Origin: Propionibacteriaceae bacterium
Lineage (GTDB): Bacteria > Actinomycetota > Actinomycetes > Propionibacteriales > Propionibacteriaceae
Length of the DNA: 64,000 nt
Reading direction: 5' to 3'
NCBI GenBank assembly: GCA_031272505.1
Contig: JAISTQ010000054.1
Coordinates: forward strand, 62,001-126,000
Program-made: the position numbers and the translations under genes
Notes under the pieces: model-generated
The model's database searches: none
What the model saw: the letters and a program-made list of their open reading frames with translations, nothing else
Told to the model about the DNA's origin: nothing
In this document: positions 15,991-28,437 of the stretch, one piece after another
How the letters are laid out: every line of letters begins with the position of its first letter
How positions within the stretch are numbered: position 1 is the first letter of the stretch

Positions 15991-17290
15991 CGGAGTTGCT
16001 TACCCCGATCCTGAGCGCCAACTGGGGCGTGGACAAGTCGTGGACGCTCAAGTCCTATCTCAGCTTTGACGGCTTCGAAGGCGCGAAAAAGGCCCTGAAG
16101 CTGAAGCCCGAAGAGGTGCTGGAGATCGTCAAGGAATCCGGGCTGCGGGGCCGAGGCGGCGCGGGCTTCCCCACCGGCACCAAGTGGAGCTTCGTGCCCC
16201 AGGACAACCCGAATCCGAAATACCTGGTGGTGAACGCCGACGAATCCGAGCCCGGCACCTGCAAGGACATGCCGCTGCTGCTGGCCAGCCCCCACACGCT
16301 TTTGGAAGGCATCGTGATCGCGTCATATGCGATCCACTGCCACACCGCGTTCGTGTATGTGCGCGGCGAGGTGGCGCACGTGGCCCGACGGCTGCAGGCG
16401 GCGGTGGCCGAGCTGTACGCGGCCGGCTGGCTCGGCAAGGACATCCAGGGCTCCGGCTTCGATCTGGACGTGGTCGTCCACTCCGGCGCGGGCGCCTACA
16501 TCTGCGGCGAGGAAACCGCGCTGCTGGATTCGCTGGAAGGCAAGCGCGGGCAGCCCCGGCTGCGGCCCCCGTTCCCGGCGGTGGCCGGCCTGTACGCCTC
16601 GCCGACGGTGATCAACAACGTGGAGTCGATCTCGTCCGTCCCGTGCATTCTGCGCAACGGGGCCGAGTGGTTCAGCGCCATGGGCACCGAGAAATCCAAA
16701 GGCTTCACCATCTATTCGCTTTCCGGCCACGTGGCCAAGCCGGGCCAGTATGAGGCTCCGCTGGGCACCACCTTCGCGCAACTGTTGGAGTGCGCGGGCG
16801 GGATGCGCGCCGGGCATGAGTTGAAGTTCTTCACGCCGGGCGGCTCGTCCACCCCGATCCTCACCCCCGCCGACGTCGACATCCCGATGGATTACGAAGG
16901 CATGGTGGGCGCGGGCACGATGCTGGGCACCAAGGCGTTGCAGGTTTTCGACGAGACGACTTCCATCGTCCGCACCACGCTGCGCTGGAGCGAGTTCTAC
17001 GCGCACGAGTCCTGCGGCAAGTGCACCCCCTGCCGGGAAGGCACCGGCTGGCTGGTGCAACTGCTCAAACGGCTGGAGGCCGGGCAGGGTCACGAGGGCG
17101 ACGTGGACAAGCTGCTCAGCGTCTGTGACGACATCAACGGGCTCAGCTTCTGCGCGCTGGCCGGAGGCGCGGTCGCCTGCGTCACCAGCGCCGTCAAGCA
17201 TTTCCGCGAAGAGTTCGAGCTCGGCTACACCACCCCCGCTTGGGAGGCTTTCCCCTATGAGTTATCGACGGCCTGGGCAGGAGGTGCGAA

Positions 17291-17294
<4 letters not shown>
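15987..17294 (+). CDS. nuoF: NADH-quinone oxidoreductase subunit F
   Basis: NuoF binds NADH and FMN and carries the N3 [4Fe-4S] cluster. The 435-residue protein shows GRGGAGFPTG (FMN/NADH site), GAYICGEETALLDSLEG and the cluster motif ESCGKCTPCREGTGW with a later Cys in SFCALAGGAV. Length is typical for actinobacteria. Confidence 0.95.
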
Positions 17295-19281
<1,987 letters not shown>

Positions 19282-19285
<4 letters not shown>

Positions 19286-20571
19286 ACGATCCATGGTGGA
19301 TGATTGTGATCAAAGTGGTAGTGCTCTTTGTGCTGCTCTTGGCCTGGACGATCTTCAACGTCTGGTATGAACGCCGCCTGGTCGGCAAGATGCAGCATCG
19401 CAAGGGGCCGATCATGAACGGCCCGTTCGGCCTCGGCCAAGCCTTGGCGGACGGCATGAAAGCCCTGATCAAAGAGGATTTCATGCCCTCGATGGTGGAC
19501 AAGGTGCTCTTCACCCTCGCCCCCATCATCTCCGGCACCGCCGCCTTCACCGCGTGGGCGCTGATTCCGTTCGGTGGCGAAGTCGAGATCTTCGGCGTCA
19601 CCACCAAGTTGCAGGTGGCCGATCTGCCCGTCGGCGTGCTGGTGATTCTGGCCGTCACCTCGGTGGGCATCTACGGGTTCGTGCTGGCCGGCTGGTCGTC
19701 CAACTCGCCCTACCCGCTGCTCGGGGCGCTGCGCTCGTCCGCCCAGATGATCTCCTATGAGGTCTCGATGGGCTTGAGCTTCGCCGCCGTCTTCCTCTAT
19801 GCCGGGTCGATGTCCACCTCCGACATCGTGGGCAAACAGGGCGAGGGCTTCGCGTTGTTCAATCTCGACATCGGCCTGCAGAACTGGTACTGGCTCTCGC
19901 TGCTGCCCAGCTTCCTGATCTACGTGGTCTCCATGGTCGGCGAGACGAACCGCGCCCCCTTCGATCTGGTGGAGGCCGAATCGGAGCTGGTCTCGGGCTA
20001 CATCACCGAATACTCCGGCTTCCGCTACGCGATCTACTTCCTCGCCGAATACATCAACATGGCGACGGTCTCCGCGATCGCCACCACGCTGTTCATGGGC
20101 GGGTACCACTGTCCGTGGCCGCTGAGTTTGTGGGAGCCGCTGAACAACCCGTGGCTCGGCCCGGTGTGGTTCATCATCAAGGTGCAACTCTTCATCTCGC
20201 TGTTCGTGTGGCTGCGCGGCACCCTGCCGCGGTTCCGCTACGACCAGTTCATGAGCCTGGGCTGGAAGGGCCTGATTCCGATCTCGGCGGGCTGGCTGCT
20301 GCTGGTGGCCATCATCCGCGAGGCGCAACAGCAGGGCTGGCTCACCTCGCAGTGGTTCTACGGCATCGTGCTCGGGGCGGCCGCCATCATCTTGGTGCTG
20401 CTCTTGTTCACCAGCCCGAAGCCACCCCCAGCAGAGGTGGACACCAGTCCGGAAGTGATTGACGCGTTCGCGGGCGGCTTCCCCGTCGCCCCGCTGCCCG
20501 GCCAAGTATTGGCTGACGAAACCCACCCGGCTCCGAAACCACCCAAACCGGAAGTGGAGGTGCTGCCATGA
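19282..20571 (+). CDS. nuoH: NADH-quinone oxidoreductase subunit H
   Basis: NuoH is the membrane subunit that completes the quinone tunnel. The 429-residue protein has eight or more helices and the conserved loops [34 protein letters not shown] and the [11 protein letters not shown] segment. A ~50-residue Pro-rich C-terminal extension follows the last helix, as in several actinobacterial homologues. It overlaps nuoG and nuoI by 4 nt. Confidence 0.95.
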
Positions 20572-21134
20572 GTTTCTTCAGCGCTTGGGCCGGCTTCGCC
20601 GTCACCTTCAAAAATATCTTCCGCAAGGCCTTCACCCAGGGTTACCCGGAGAAAGGCAAAGAGAAAGTCACCGCGCCGCGCTTCCACGGGCGGCACCAGT
20701 TGAACCGCTGGCCGGACGGGCTGGAAAAGTGCGTCGGCTGCGAACTGTGCGCCTGGGCCTGCCCGGCGGACGCCATCTACGTGGAGGGCGCCGCGAACAC
20801 CGACGCGGAACGCTACTCTCCCGGTGAGCGCTACGGGCGGGTCTACGAGATCAACTACCTGCGCTGCATCTTCTGCGGGCTCTGCATTGAGGCCTGCCCC
20901 ACCCGCGCGTTGACGATGACGAACGAGTTCAAGCTCGCCAACACCACCCGCGAATCGTTGATCTACACCAAGGACATGCTGCTGGTGGATCTGGTGCCCG
21001 GCATGGTCGCCCCGCCGCATCCGCGTTTGCTCGGCTGTGACGAAAAGGGCTACTTTACCGGGCTGCCGCCCACCGGCCAATCCGACAATCGGGTGCCGGT
21101 AAGCGCCAACCCCGAGGAGGTGGGCAATGACTGA
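20568..21134 (+). CDS. nuoI: NADH-quinone oxidoreductase subunit I
   Basis: NuoI carries clusters N6a and N6b. The 188-residue protein has two ferredoxin-type motifs, [17 protein letters not shown] and [18 protein letters not shown], spaced as in the family. It overlaps nuoJ by 8 nt (ATGACTGA). Confidence 0.96.
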   Translation: MSFFSAWAGFAVTFKNIFRKAFTQGYPEKGKEKVTAPRFHGRHQLNRWPDGLEKCVGCELCAWACPADAIYVEGAANTDAERYSPGERYGRVYEINYLRCIFCGLCIEACPTRALTMTNEFKLANTTRESLIYTKDMLLVDLVPGMVAPPHPRLLGCDEKGYFTGLPPTGQSDNRVPVSANPEEVGND

Positions 21135-21987
21135 GACACTCGAGATCACCCCGCAGTTGGTCGGCATCATCCTCTGCGGCGCGCTCGCCATCATCGGCGG
21201 CATCGGGCTGATCACCTTGCGCAAGGCGGTGCACGCGGCGCTCTCGCTGGCGTTTGTGATGGTGAACCTCGCCGTCATCTACGCGCTCTTTGATGCCGCG
21301 CTGCTGGCCGCCGCCCAGGTGATCGTCTACACCGGCGCGATCCTGATGCTCTTCCTGTTCGTGATCATGCTGGTCGGCGTGGATCGCACCGAATCCCACC
21401 GCGAGCCGATCCGGGGCCTGAAGCCCACCGCGATTGTCGCCGGCATCGGGCTCTGCGCCTTGATCATCCTCGGGGTCGGCTCGGCGCTCACCGCGACGCC
21501 CGTCGGCCTGGAGTCGGCGAACGCCACCTGGGGCGGGAACGTCGAATCGCTGGCGGTGCTGATCTTCCAAAGCTACGTCTTCCCGTTCGAGTACATCTCG
21601 GCGTTGATGATCATCGCCCCGGTGGGCGCGATGGTGTTGGCGCACGGGGCTCGGCTGCGGCCCAAGCGCACCCAGGCGGATCGGGCGGCGGAGCGAATCG
21701 CCGCCTACGCCAAGTCCGGCGCCCATCCCGGCCCGCTGCCGAATGCGGCGGTCACCGCGCTGCATGATTCAATCGCCACCCCGGCGCTGCTGCCCGACGG
21801 CTCCATCTCGGCCGCCTCGGTGGCGGAGGCGATGGTGGAGCGGGACGCGGTCGTCAATACCCAGTGGGTCGCCGCCCGCACGGCGGAACGCTTTGCGGAG
21901 CTGAATGGCGAGGTGGAGCCTGCCGTCGTCACCCCGGAGCCGCTGGAACTGATCGACACCGACGAGGAGAGAGGAGCCTTGAAGTGA
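21127..21987 (+). CDS. nuoJ: NADH-quinone oxidoreductase subunit J
   Basis: NuoJ is a five-helix proton-channel subunit. The 286-residue protein has the expected helices (for example [20 protein letters not shown]). A hydrophilic C-terminal region of about 110 residues, longer than in E. coli, is common in actinobacteria. Its stop overlaps the GTG of nuoK. Confidence 0.93.
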   Translation: MTETLEITPQLVGIILCGALAIIGGIGLITLRKAVHAALSLAFVMVNLAVIYALFDAALLAAAQVIVYTGAILMLFLFVIMLVGVDRTESHREPIRGLKPTAIVAGIGLCALIILGVGSALTATPVGLESANATWGGNVESLAVLIFQSYVFPFEYISALMIIAPVGAMVLAHGARLRPKRTQADRAAERIAAYAKSGAHPGPLPNAAVTALHDSIATPALLPDGSISAASVAEAMVERDAVVNTQWVAARTAERFAELNGEVEPAVVTPEPLELIDTDEERGALK

Positions 21988-22289
21988 ATCCCACCTTGTT
22001 AGCCGTGGTCACGCTGGCCGCCGTGCTGTTTTGCATCGGGCTGGTCGGCGTGCTGATCCGGCGCAACGCGCTGATCATCTTCATGTGTGTGGAGTTGATG
22101 CTGAACGCCGCAAACCTGCTGTTCGTCGCCTTCGCGTGGGCGCATGGCGGGCTGGACGGCCAAGTCGCCGCCTTCTTCGTGATGGTGGTGGCCGCCGCCG
22201 AAGTGGTGGTCGGGCTGTCAATCATCGTTGCCGTCTATCGGGCCCGGCGCACCACCAGCGTGGACGTGCCGGACGCGCTGAGGCTATAG
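21984..22289 (+). CDS. nuoK: NADH-quinone oxidoreductase subunit K
   Basis: NuoK is a three-helix subunit with two membrane Glu residues essential for proton pumping, seen here in [12 protein letters not shown] and [11 protein letters not shown]. It has 101 residues. The GTG start at 21984 (GTGA overlap with nuoJ) gives the normal family length; the longer in-frame start at 21864 lies inside nuoJ. Confidence 0.94.
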   Translation: MNPTLLAVVTLAAVLFCIGLVGVLIRRNALIIFMCVELMLNAANLLFVAFAWAHGGLDGQVAAFFVMVVAAAEVVVGLSIIVAVYRARRTTSVDVPDALRL

Positions 22290-22298
22290 GGGGTCGAA

Positions 22299-24218
22299 AT
22301 GGAAATCGGTACTTTGACATTCGACGCCACCGGCCTCTACCAGTACTCCTGGCTGCTGATCGCGATTCCGGCGCTGAGCGCGCTGCTGCTGCTCACCTTC
22401 GGCCCGCTGTTTGACCGCAAAGCCCACTGGCTGGGCGTGTTCGCCTCCTGCGCCTCCTGTGGGTACGCGCTCGCGCTGTTCTACGCGATGTTGCGCACCG
22501 GCGCGGCGGAGCGGGCGGTGGACGTCCCGGTCGCCGAGTGGATCTCGGCGGGATCGTGGACGGTCAGCTTCGGCCTGCAGATCGACCAGCTTTCCATCCT
22601 GTTCGCGCTCTTGATCACCACCGTCGGCTCCATCATCCACATCTATTCGGTGGGCTATATGGCTGACGATCCGCGTCGCCGCCGCTTCTTCGCCTACCTG
22701 AACCTCTTCATCGCCGCGATGCTGCTGCTGGTGCTCGCCGATTCGTATCTGACGCTCTTCGTCGGCTGGGAGGGCGTCGGTTTGGCGTCATACCTGCTGA
22801 TCGGTTTCTGGCAGCACAAGCCGAGCGCGGCCGCGGCCGCCAAGAAAGCCTTCGTGATGAACCGCATCGGCGATCTGGGCTTGACGATGGCGATGTTCTC
22901 GATGTTCGCCTGGTGCGGCTCAGTGAGCTTCGCCGACGTCTTCGCCAAGGTTGACGGCATCGATCCGGGCTGGGTGACGGCCATCGGATTCTTCCTGCTG
23001 CTGGCCGCCTGCGGCAAGTCGGCGCAGGTGCCGTTGCAGGCGTGGCTGCTGGACGCCATGGAAGGCCCGACCCCGGTCTCCGCGTTGATCCACGCGGCCA
23101 CCATGGTTACCGCGGGCGTCTACCTGATCGTCCGCTCGAACGCCATCTACGCGCTGGCGCCGGTGGCTTCGGTGGCGGTGGTGATCGTGGCGCTGGTGAC
23201 CATCTTCGTCGGCGCCTGGATCGGCTGCTCCAAGGACGACATCAAGAAGGTGCTGGCCGGCTCCACCATGAGCCAGATCGGCTACATGATGCTGGCGGCG
23301 GGCCTGGGCGCGCTGATCGGCCCGGTCGCCTACGCCTTCGCGATCTTCCACTTGCTCACCCACGGCTGTTTCAAGGCGAATATGTTCTTGGGGGCCGGCT
23401 CGGTGATGCACGCCACCGACGGCGATGTGGACATGCGGCATTTCGGGGCGCTGCGCAAGGCGCTGCCCGTCACTTTCCTCACCTTCGCCTGCGGCTATCT
23501 GGCGATCATCGGCATTCCGCCGCTGGCTGGCTACTTCTCCAAGGATCACATCGTGGAGGCCGCCTTCGAGTACCACCTCGGGGTGGGCCTGGCGGCGCTG
23601 ATCGGCGCCGGTTTGACGGCCTTCTACATGACCCGCCTGCTGGTGATGACGTTCTTCGGCAAAGCCCGTTGGGTGGAGGGCGTGCATCCGCACGAATCCC
23701 CGAAGATCATGACGATCCCGCTGATTCTGCTCGCCCTCGCCTCGATTGGGGCCGGGGTGGCGTTGAACGCCTGGATCATCGATTGGATGGCGCCCATCTC
23801 AGCGGTCGCCGGCGAAACCCACGCGGTTTCCTGGATGCCCACCCCGATTGGGATCGCCACCTTGGCTACGGTCGCCCTCGGCGTGTTGGCGGCCATCTGG
23901 CTGTTCGGCCGGTGCGAGGTGCCGTCCACCCCGCCGCAGACCAAGAATCCGTTGGTGATCGTCGGCCGTCGGGACGTCTTCGGCGACGTCATCAACGACA
24001 CCTTGGTCGTCAAGCCGGTGATGGCGTTGTCCACCGCCGCCGACGTCGTCGACCAATCCGGCCTGGATCGGATGTGGAACGGCCTCGGCAAAGGCACGCT
24101 GGCGTTGAGCCAGCTCACCCGAAAAGTGCAAACCGGCCGGGTGAGATCGTATGCGCTGGTGACGGTGCTCGGGGCGCTGCTGGTCGGCGTGCTGTTACTC
24201 ATCGGACAGCTGGGATAG
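22299..24218 (+). CDS. nuoL: NADH-quinone oxidoreductase subunit L
   Basis: NuoL is the distal antiporter-like proton pump with the long lateral helix. The 639-residue protein shows FVGWEGVGLASYLLIGFW, the KSAQVPLQAWLLDAMEGPTP segment with its channel Lys, LIHAATMVTAGVYL, and the TH loop in FHLLTHGCFKANMFLGAG. It starts 9 nt after nuoK behind a GGGGGTCG box. Confidence 0.95.
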   Translation: MEIGTLTFDATGLYQYSWLLIAIPALSALLLLTFGPLFDRKAHWLGVFASCASCGYALALFYAMLRTGAAERAVDVPVAEWISAGSWTVSFGLQIDQLSILFALLITTVGSIIHIYSVGYMADDPRRRRFFAYLNLFIAAMLLLVLADSYLTLFVGWEGVGLASYLLIGFWQHKPSAAAAAKKAFVMNRIGDLGLTMAMFSMFAWCGSVSFADVFAKVDGIDPGWVTAIGFFLLLAACGKSAQVPLQAWLLDAMEGPTPVSALIHAATMVTAGVYLIVRSNAIYALAPVASVAVVIVALVTIFVGAWIGCSKDDIKKVLAGSTMSQIGYMMLAAGLGALIGPVAYAFAIFHLLTHGCFKANMFLGAGSVMHATDGDVDMRHFGALRKALPVTFLTFACGYLAIIGIPPLAGYFSKDHIVEAAFEYHLGVGLAALIGAGLTAFYMTRLLVMTFFGKARWVEGVHPHESPKIMTIPLILLALASIGAGVALNAWIIDWMAPISAVAGETHAVSWMPTPIGIATLATVALGVLAAIWLFGRCEVPSTPPQTKNPLVIVGRRDVFGDVINDTLVVKPVMALSTAADVVDQSGLDRMWNGLGKGTLALSQLTRKVQTGRVRSYALVTVLGALLVGVLLLIGQLG

Positions 24219-24227
24219 GAGGATTTG

Positions 24228-25751
24228 ATGACATTCCCGCTGTTGACTTGTTTAGGGCTGCTGCCGATCATCGGCGCGGCGATCTTGATCCTGCCGGTCC
24301 GCGCGGCTGGCAAGTGGATCGGGTTGGGCTTCGCGCTGGCCACGCTCGGTTTGGCGGCGGCCGCGGTCCCCGTCTATCTGGGCGATCCCACCGCGTTGAC
24401 GCAGACGGTCCCCTGGATTCCCGCCTTCGGCGCCTACTGGGCGTTGAGCGTGGACGGTATGGGGTTGACGATGGTGCTGCTCACCGCGTTGCTCACCCCG
24501 TTGGTGCTGTTCGCCGAATGGAACATCACCGGCAAAGGCACCAAGTGGACGTCTCAGGCGTTCGCGGCGTTGGTGCTGCTGCTGGAAGGCTTGAGCCTGC
24601 TGGTGTTCATGGCTGACGACATCCTGCTGTTCTACATCTGCTTCGAGGCCACGCTGATCCCGATGTACTTCCTGATTGGCGGTTTCGGCGGCGAGCGGCG
24701 TTCCCAGGCGGCTTTGAAGTTCCTGCTCTTCGGCCTGGCTGGCGGCCTGATCATGCTGGTGTCGGTGGTCGGCATCGGCTCGTTCTCGCAGCAGGCCATC
24801 GGCGCTCCCACCTATCTGATCTCGCAGATCGGCGTCTCCCTCTCCGGCGGCAGCACTTGGGCTTGGGTGCTGATGCTGTGCTTCCTGGCCGCGTTCATCC
24901 TGAAGGCCCCGATGGTGCCGGTACACACCTGGCTGCCCACCGCCGCTGAAGAAGCCACCCCGGGCTCGTCAGTGCTGATGGTGGGCATCCTCGACAAGAT
25001 CGGCACCTTCGGCATGATCCGCATCTGCCTCACCCTGTTCCCGGTGGAGAGCGCGGCGATCGCGCCGGTGATGATCGTCTTGGCGCTGGTCTCCATCATC
25101 TATGGGGCGCTGGCGGCAATCGGCTCGAAGAATCTGCTGCGGCTGGTGGCCTACACCTCGGTGAGCCACTTCGGCTTCATGGTGCTGGGCATCTACACTT
25201 TCACCTCGGTGGGCTTGGGCGGCACCATGTTCTACCAGGTGAACCACGGCTTCTCCACGGCGGCGCTGTTCCTGGTGCTCGGCTTCCTGATCAAGCGGCG
25301 CGGCTCGGCCAACGTCGCCGATTACGGCGGGGTGCAGTCGCAGGCGCCGATCCTTTCCGGGGCGCTGCTGCTGGCCGGCCTTTCCGGCTTGGCGCTGCCC
25401 GGCATGTCCACCTTCGTCTCCGAGTTTGAGGTGCTGGCCGGCTCCTGGTCGCGCTACCCGTGGGCGGCGATTGTGGCCGCCCTGGGCACGGTGCTGGCCG
25501 CCGTCTACATCCTGCTGATGTACCAGCGGACGATGACGGGCCCAGCCACCCCCGAAGTCGAGGAGACGATCACCACTGATTTGACGTTGAAGGAGAAGCT
25601 GGTGGCGTTCGGCTTGGCGGCCGTGGTGATCATCTTGGGATTGATACCCAACTTGGCGCTCTCGGTGATCACGCCGACCGCGCAAGAGACGCTTACCCAG
25701 ATCGGCGTCGCCGACCATCAAGCTCCACTAGGTGAGGAGGTGCCGGCATGA
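24228..25751 (+). CDS. nuoM: NADH-quinone oxidoreductase subunit M
   Basis: NuoM is the second antiporter-like pump. The 507-residue protein has the essential-Glu helix FEATLIPMYFLIGGFGG and the Lys-containing KAPMVPVHTWLPTAAEEATP, plus SVSHFGFMVLG. The ATG at 24228 follows AGGAGG; the TTG 3 nt upstream is less likely. It overlaps nuoN by 4 nt. Confidence 0.95.
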   Translation: MTFPLLTCLGLLPIIGAAILILPVRAAGKWIGLGFALATLGLAAAAVPVYLGDPTALTQTVPWIPAFGAYWALSVDGMGLTMVLLTALLTPLVLFAEWNITGKGTKWTSQAFAALVLLLEGLSLLVFMADDILLFYICFEATLIPMYFLIGGFGGERRSQAALKFLLFGLAGGLIMLVSVVGIGSFSQQAIGAPTYLISQIGVSLSGGSTWAWVLMLCFLAAFILKAPMVPVHTWLPTAAEEATPGSSVLMVGILDKIGTFGMIRICLTLFPVESAAIAPVMIVLALVSIIYGALAAIGSKNLLRLVAYTSVSHFGFMVLGIYTFTSVGLGGTMFYQVNHGFSTAALFLVLGFLIKRRGSANVADYGGVQSQAPILSGALLLAGLSGLALPGMSTFVSEFEVLAGSWSRYPWAAIVAALGTVLAAVYILLMYQRTMTGPATPEVEETITTDLTLKEKLVAFGLAAVVIILGLIPNLALSVITPTAQETLTQIGVADHQAPLGEEVPA

Positions 25752-27373
25752 TCGCGCTGGAAACCGTGGCTCCCGTAATTGAGTGGCAATCGCTCTCGCC
25801 GGTGCTGATCGTGCTCGGCGGGGCCTGCCTGGGCGTGATCTGGGAGGGGGTGCTGCCCCGGCGGCTGCGCAACCCGTTCCAGATCGTCACGCTGCTGGCG
25901 GCGATCATCGGCGCCCTCACCATGTTGACGCTCAACTTCCTCCATGCCTCGCTGGCTACGGATGCCGCCACCTCCGTCGATCCGAAAGTCGGCCTGCTGG
26001 CGGTGGGCACGCTGTGCTCGGACGGCCCGTCGATGGCCGCCTGGTTCGCGCTGCTGGTCTTCGGCGGCCTGGCGTTGCTGATCTTCGGGGATCGGCAGCT
26101 CAACCAGGGGGCGAGCGCTTTTGCCTCGGCGGCCGCCACCACCCCCGGCAGTGACGAGGAGCAGTTGGCGGACACCATTGGCCGCGAGCACACCGAGGTT
26201 TACGCGCTCGGGCTGTTCTCGCTGGCCGGCATGATGGTGTTCGTCGCCGCGAACGACCTGATCACCATGTTCATCGCCCTGGAGGTGATGAGCCTGCCGC
26301 TGTACCTGCTCGCCGCCATCGCCCGGCGCAAGCGGCTGCTCAGCCAAGAAGCGGCGTTGAAATACTTCCTGCTGGGGGCGTTCGCCTCGGCGTTCTTCCT
26401 CTTCGGGGCGGCGCTGATCTACGGCTATAGCGGCAGCTTCCAATGGGCGGGCATCGATTCGGCGATCTCCGGCGGCTCCACCAGCGGCGTGGCGGTGGTC
26501 ACTTTTGGTGACGGCATCCTGATCACCGGCGTGGCGCTGTTGGCGGTGGGCCTGCTCTTCAAGATGGGCGCGGTGCCCTTCCAGTCTTGGGTGCCGGACG
26601 TCTACACCGGCTCGCCCACCCCGGTCACCGGCTGGATGGCCGTCGGGGTGAAGATCGCGGCGATCCTGGGCATGATGCGCGTCTTCTACGTCGCCCTGGG
26701 CGGCATCCGCTGGACGTGGCAGCCGGTTATCGCCGTGGTGGCGGTGCTCACCATGGTCGTCGGCGTCATCATGGCGCTCGCGCAGACGAACATCAAGCGG
26801 CTGCTCGCCTATTCGGCGGTCTCCCACGCGGGCTTCATCTTGACGGCGGTGGTCGGCACCCAGTTCTATGTGGGCGCGGGCCAGTTGAACGCCATCGGCT
26901 CGGTGATGTTCTACCTGATTGGCTACGGTTTCGCCACCATTGCCGGCTTCGCCATCATCATGATGGTGCGGCGCGGCTCGGCAGAGGCCTGGGATTTGGA
27001 TGATTGGGCGGGCATCGGGGTGAAGAACCCGGTGGTCGGCGTACTCTTCGCCATCGTGCTGCTCAGCTTCGCGGGCATCCCGCTCACCGCCGGCTTCATC
27101 GGCAAGTGGGCGGTCTTCACCTCCGCGTGGACGGGCGGCTACTGGTGGCTCGCGGTGGTCGGCATCGCCTTCTCCCTGGTCGCCGCCTACCTGTACCTGA
27201 AAGTGCTGATCAAGATGTTCTTCGCCCCACCCGCTGAAGGCGTCCGCGTCGCCAAAGCCTCCCCGTTCGTCTGGATCCCGGTGATCATCTCCACCATCGC
27301 CACCCTCATCCTCGGCCTCCTCCCCGGCCCCGTGATGCAGTGGCTCAGCACCCTCGAAATCTTCATCCGCTAG
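25748..27373 (+). CDS. nuoN: NADH-quinone oxidoreductase subunit N
   Basis: NuoN is the third antiporter-like pump and ends the nuo operon. The 541-residue protein has FIALEVMSLPLYLLAA, the channel segment LFKMGAVPFQSWVPDVYTGSPTP and the SVSHAGF-like motif AVSHAGFILTA. No clear hairpin terminator lies in the 44 bp between its stop and the convergent polyprenyl synthase gene. Confidence 0.95.
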   Translation: MIALETVAPVIEWQSLSPVLIVLGGACLGVIWEGVLPRRLRNPFQIVTLLAAIIGALTMLTLNFLHASLATDAATSVDPKVGLLAVGTLCSDGPSMAAWFALLVFGGLALLIFGDRQLNQGASAFASAAATTPGSDEEQLADTIGREHTEVYALGLFSLAGMMVFVAANDLITMFIALEVMSLPLYLLAAIARRKRLLSQEAALKYFLLGAFASAFFLFGAALIYGYSGSFQWAGIDSAISGGSTSGVAVVTFGDGILITGVALLAVGLLFKMGAVPFQSWVPDVYTGSPTPVTGWMAVGVKIAAILGMMRVFYVALGGIRWTWQPVIAVVAVLTMVVGVIMALAQTNIKRLLAYSAVSHAGFILTAVVGTQFYVGAGQLNAIGSVMFYLIGYGFATIAGFAIIMMVRRGSAEAWDLDDWAGIGVKNPVVGVLFAIVLLSFAGIPLTAGFIGKWAVFTSAWTGGYWWLAVVGIAFSLVAAYLYLKVLIKMFFAPPAEGVRVAKASPFVWIPVIISTIATLILGLLPGPVMQWLSTLEIFIR

Positions 27374-27417
27374 CCAAGTTCGAGTCTCCCGACCCACGTG
27401 GCAACGGTTTCACGGGC

Positions 27418-28377
27418 TCAGGAAGAGCGATTGATGAGGTCGGTGGTGAGGGATTGCAGGGTGCGTTTGGCGGGGCTGTCCGGGAAGCAGTCGAGATGCG
27501 CGCGGGCGATGGCGGCGCGGCGCTCGACCTCCGCTTTCGCCTGCGCGAGCGCGGGGTGAGCCCGCAGCAACGTGACGGCTTCCGCCACCTCCGCGTCGGT
27601 GAGGCCCGGTTTGGCCAACAAGTCTTGCAGCCGCCCAGCTCCATCGGTCAACGCCAAAAGCGTCGGCAAAGTCGGCACCCCCGCCTTCAAATCCGTGCCC
27701 GGCGTTTTGCCCGACTCATCAGACTCAATATCCAAGATGTCGTCAGAGAGCTGGAACACCATCCCGATTTCCTCGCCGAAGGCCGCCAACGCCGCCAACT
27801 GATCCGGGCCCAGCCCCGCAACCATGCCCCCGAAGACCGCCGAAGTGGAGATCAGCGAACCCGTCTTGTCCGCGATCACCTGCAAATACGACTCCAATGA
27901 CGTCTGCGCCAACCCGGCCGGCTGCAACGTCTCATTGATCTGCCCCTGCACCAGCCGCTGGAACGTCCGCGCCTGCAGCGCCACATACTCCACCCCCAAC
28001 TCCGCCACAATCGCCGACGCCCGCGCGAACAGATAATCGCCCACCAGAATCGCCCGCAGATTCCCATACCGCGCATTCGCCGACGGCACCGACCGGCGCA
28101 CTTCCGCCTCGTCCATCACATCGTCGTGATACAACGAAGCCACATGCGTCAACTCCACCACCAGACACGCCTTCACCACCGCATCCGCATCCGCTTCCCG
28201 GCCACCCAACTGGCTCGCCAGAATCACCAACGTCGGCCGAAACCGCTTACCGCCCGCCGCGATCAAATGCCGCGCCGCCTGCGAAATGAACTCCGTGTTC
28301 GCCTCCGCCTGCGCCAACAACCCGGCCTCCACCGCCTGCAGCAGCGCCTTGACCCCCCGGCCCAACTTCGGATGCAT
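27418..28377 (-). CDS. Long-chain polyprenyl diphosphate synthase
   Basis: The 319-residue enzyme extends a prenyl diphosphate with isopentenyl diphosphate. The first Asp-rich motif is DDVMD, in a YHDDVMDEAEVRR context, the second is DDILD, and GGKRFRP near residue 43 binds the phosphate. Next to nuo and the men genes, the product is probably the menaquinone side chain (hepta- to nonaprenyl); the exact length cannot be read safely from the sequence. The start follows a TAGACT box by 6 nt. Confidence 0.9.
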   Translation of the reverse strand: MHPKLGRGVKALLQAVEAGLLAQAEANTEFISQAARHLIAAGGKRFRPTLVILASQLGGREADADAVVKACLVVELTHVASLYHDDVMDEAEVRRSVPSANARYGNLRAILVGDYLFARASAIVAELGVEYVALQARTFQRLVQGQINETLQPAGLAQTSLESYLQVIADKTGSLISTSAVFGGMVAGLGPDQLAALAAFGEEIGMVFQLSDDILDIESDESGKTPGTDLKAGVPTLPTLLALTDGAGRLQDLLAKPGLTDAEVAEAVTLLRAHPALAQAKAEVERRAAIARAHLDCFPDSPAKRTLQSLTTDLINRSS

Positions 28378-28383
28378 GGCCCC

Positions 28384-28389
28384 AGTCTA
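28384..28389 (-). promoter_or_regulatory. -10 hexamer of a leaderless polyprenyl synthase promoter
   Basis: TAGACT on the minus strand ends 6 nt before the ATG; no Shine-Dalgarno sequence is present. Confidence 0.55.
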
Positions 28390-28437
28390 TCCGCCACCCA
28401 CGATCCGGGGAGTGTCAGATAAACGGTGGGCGGGCGC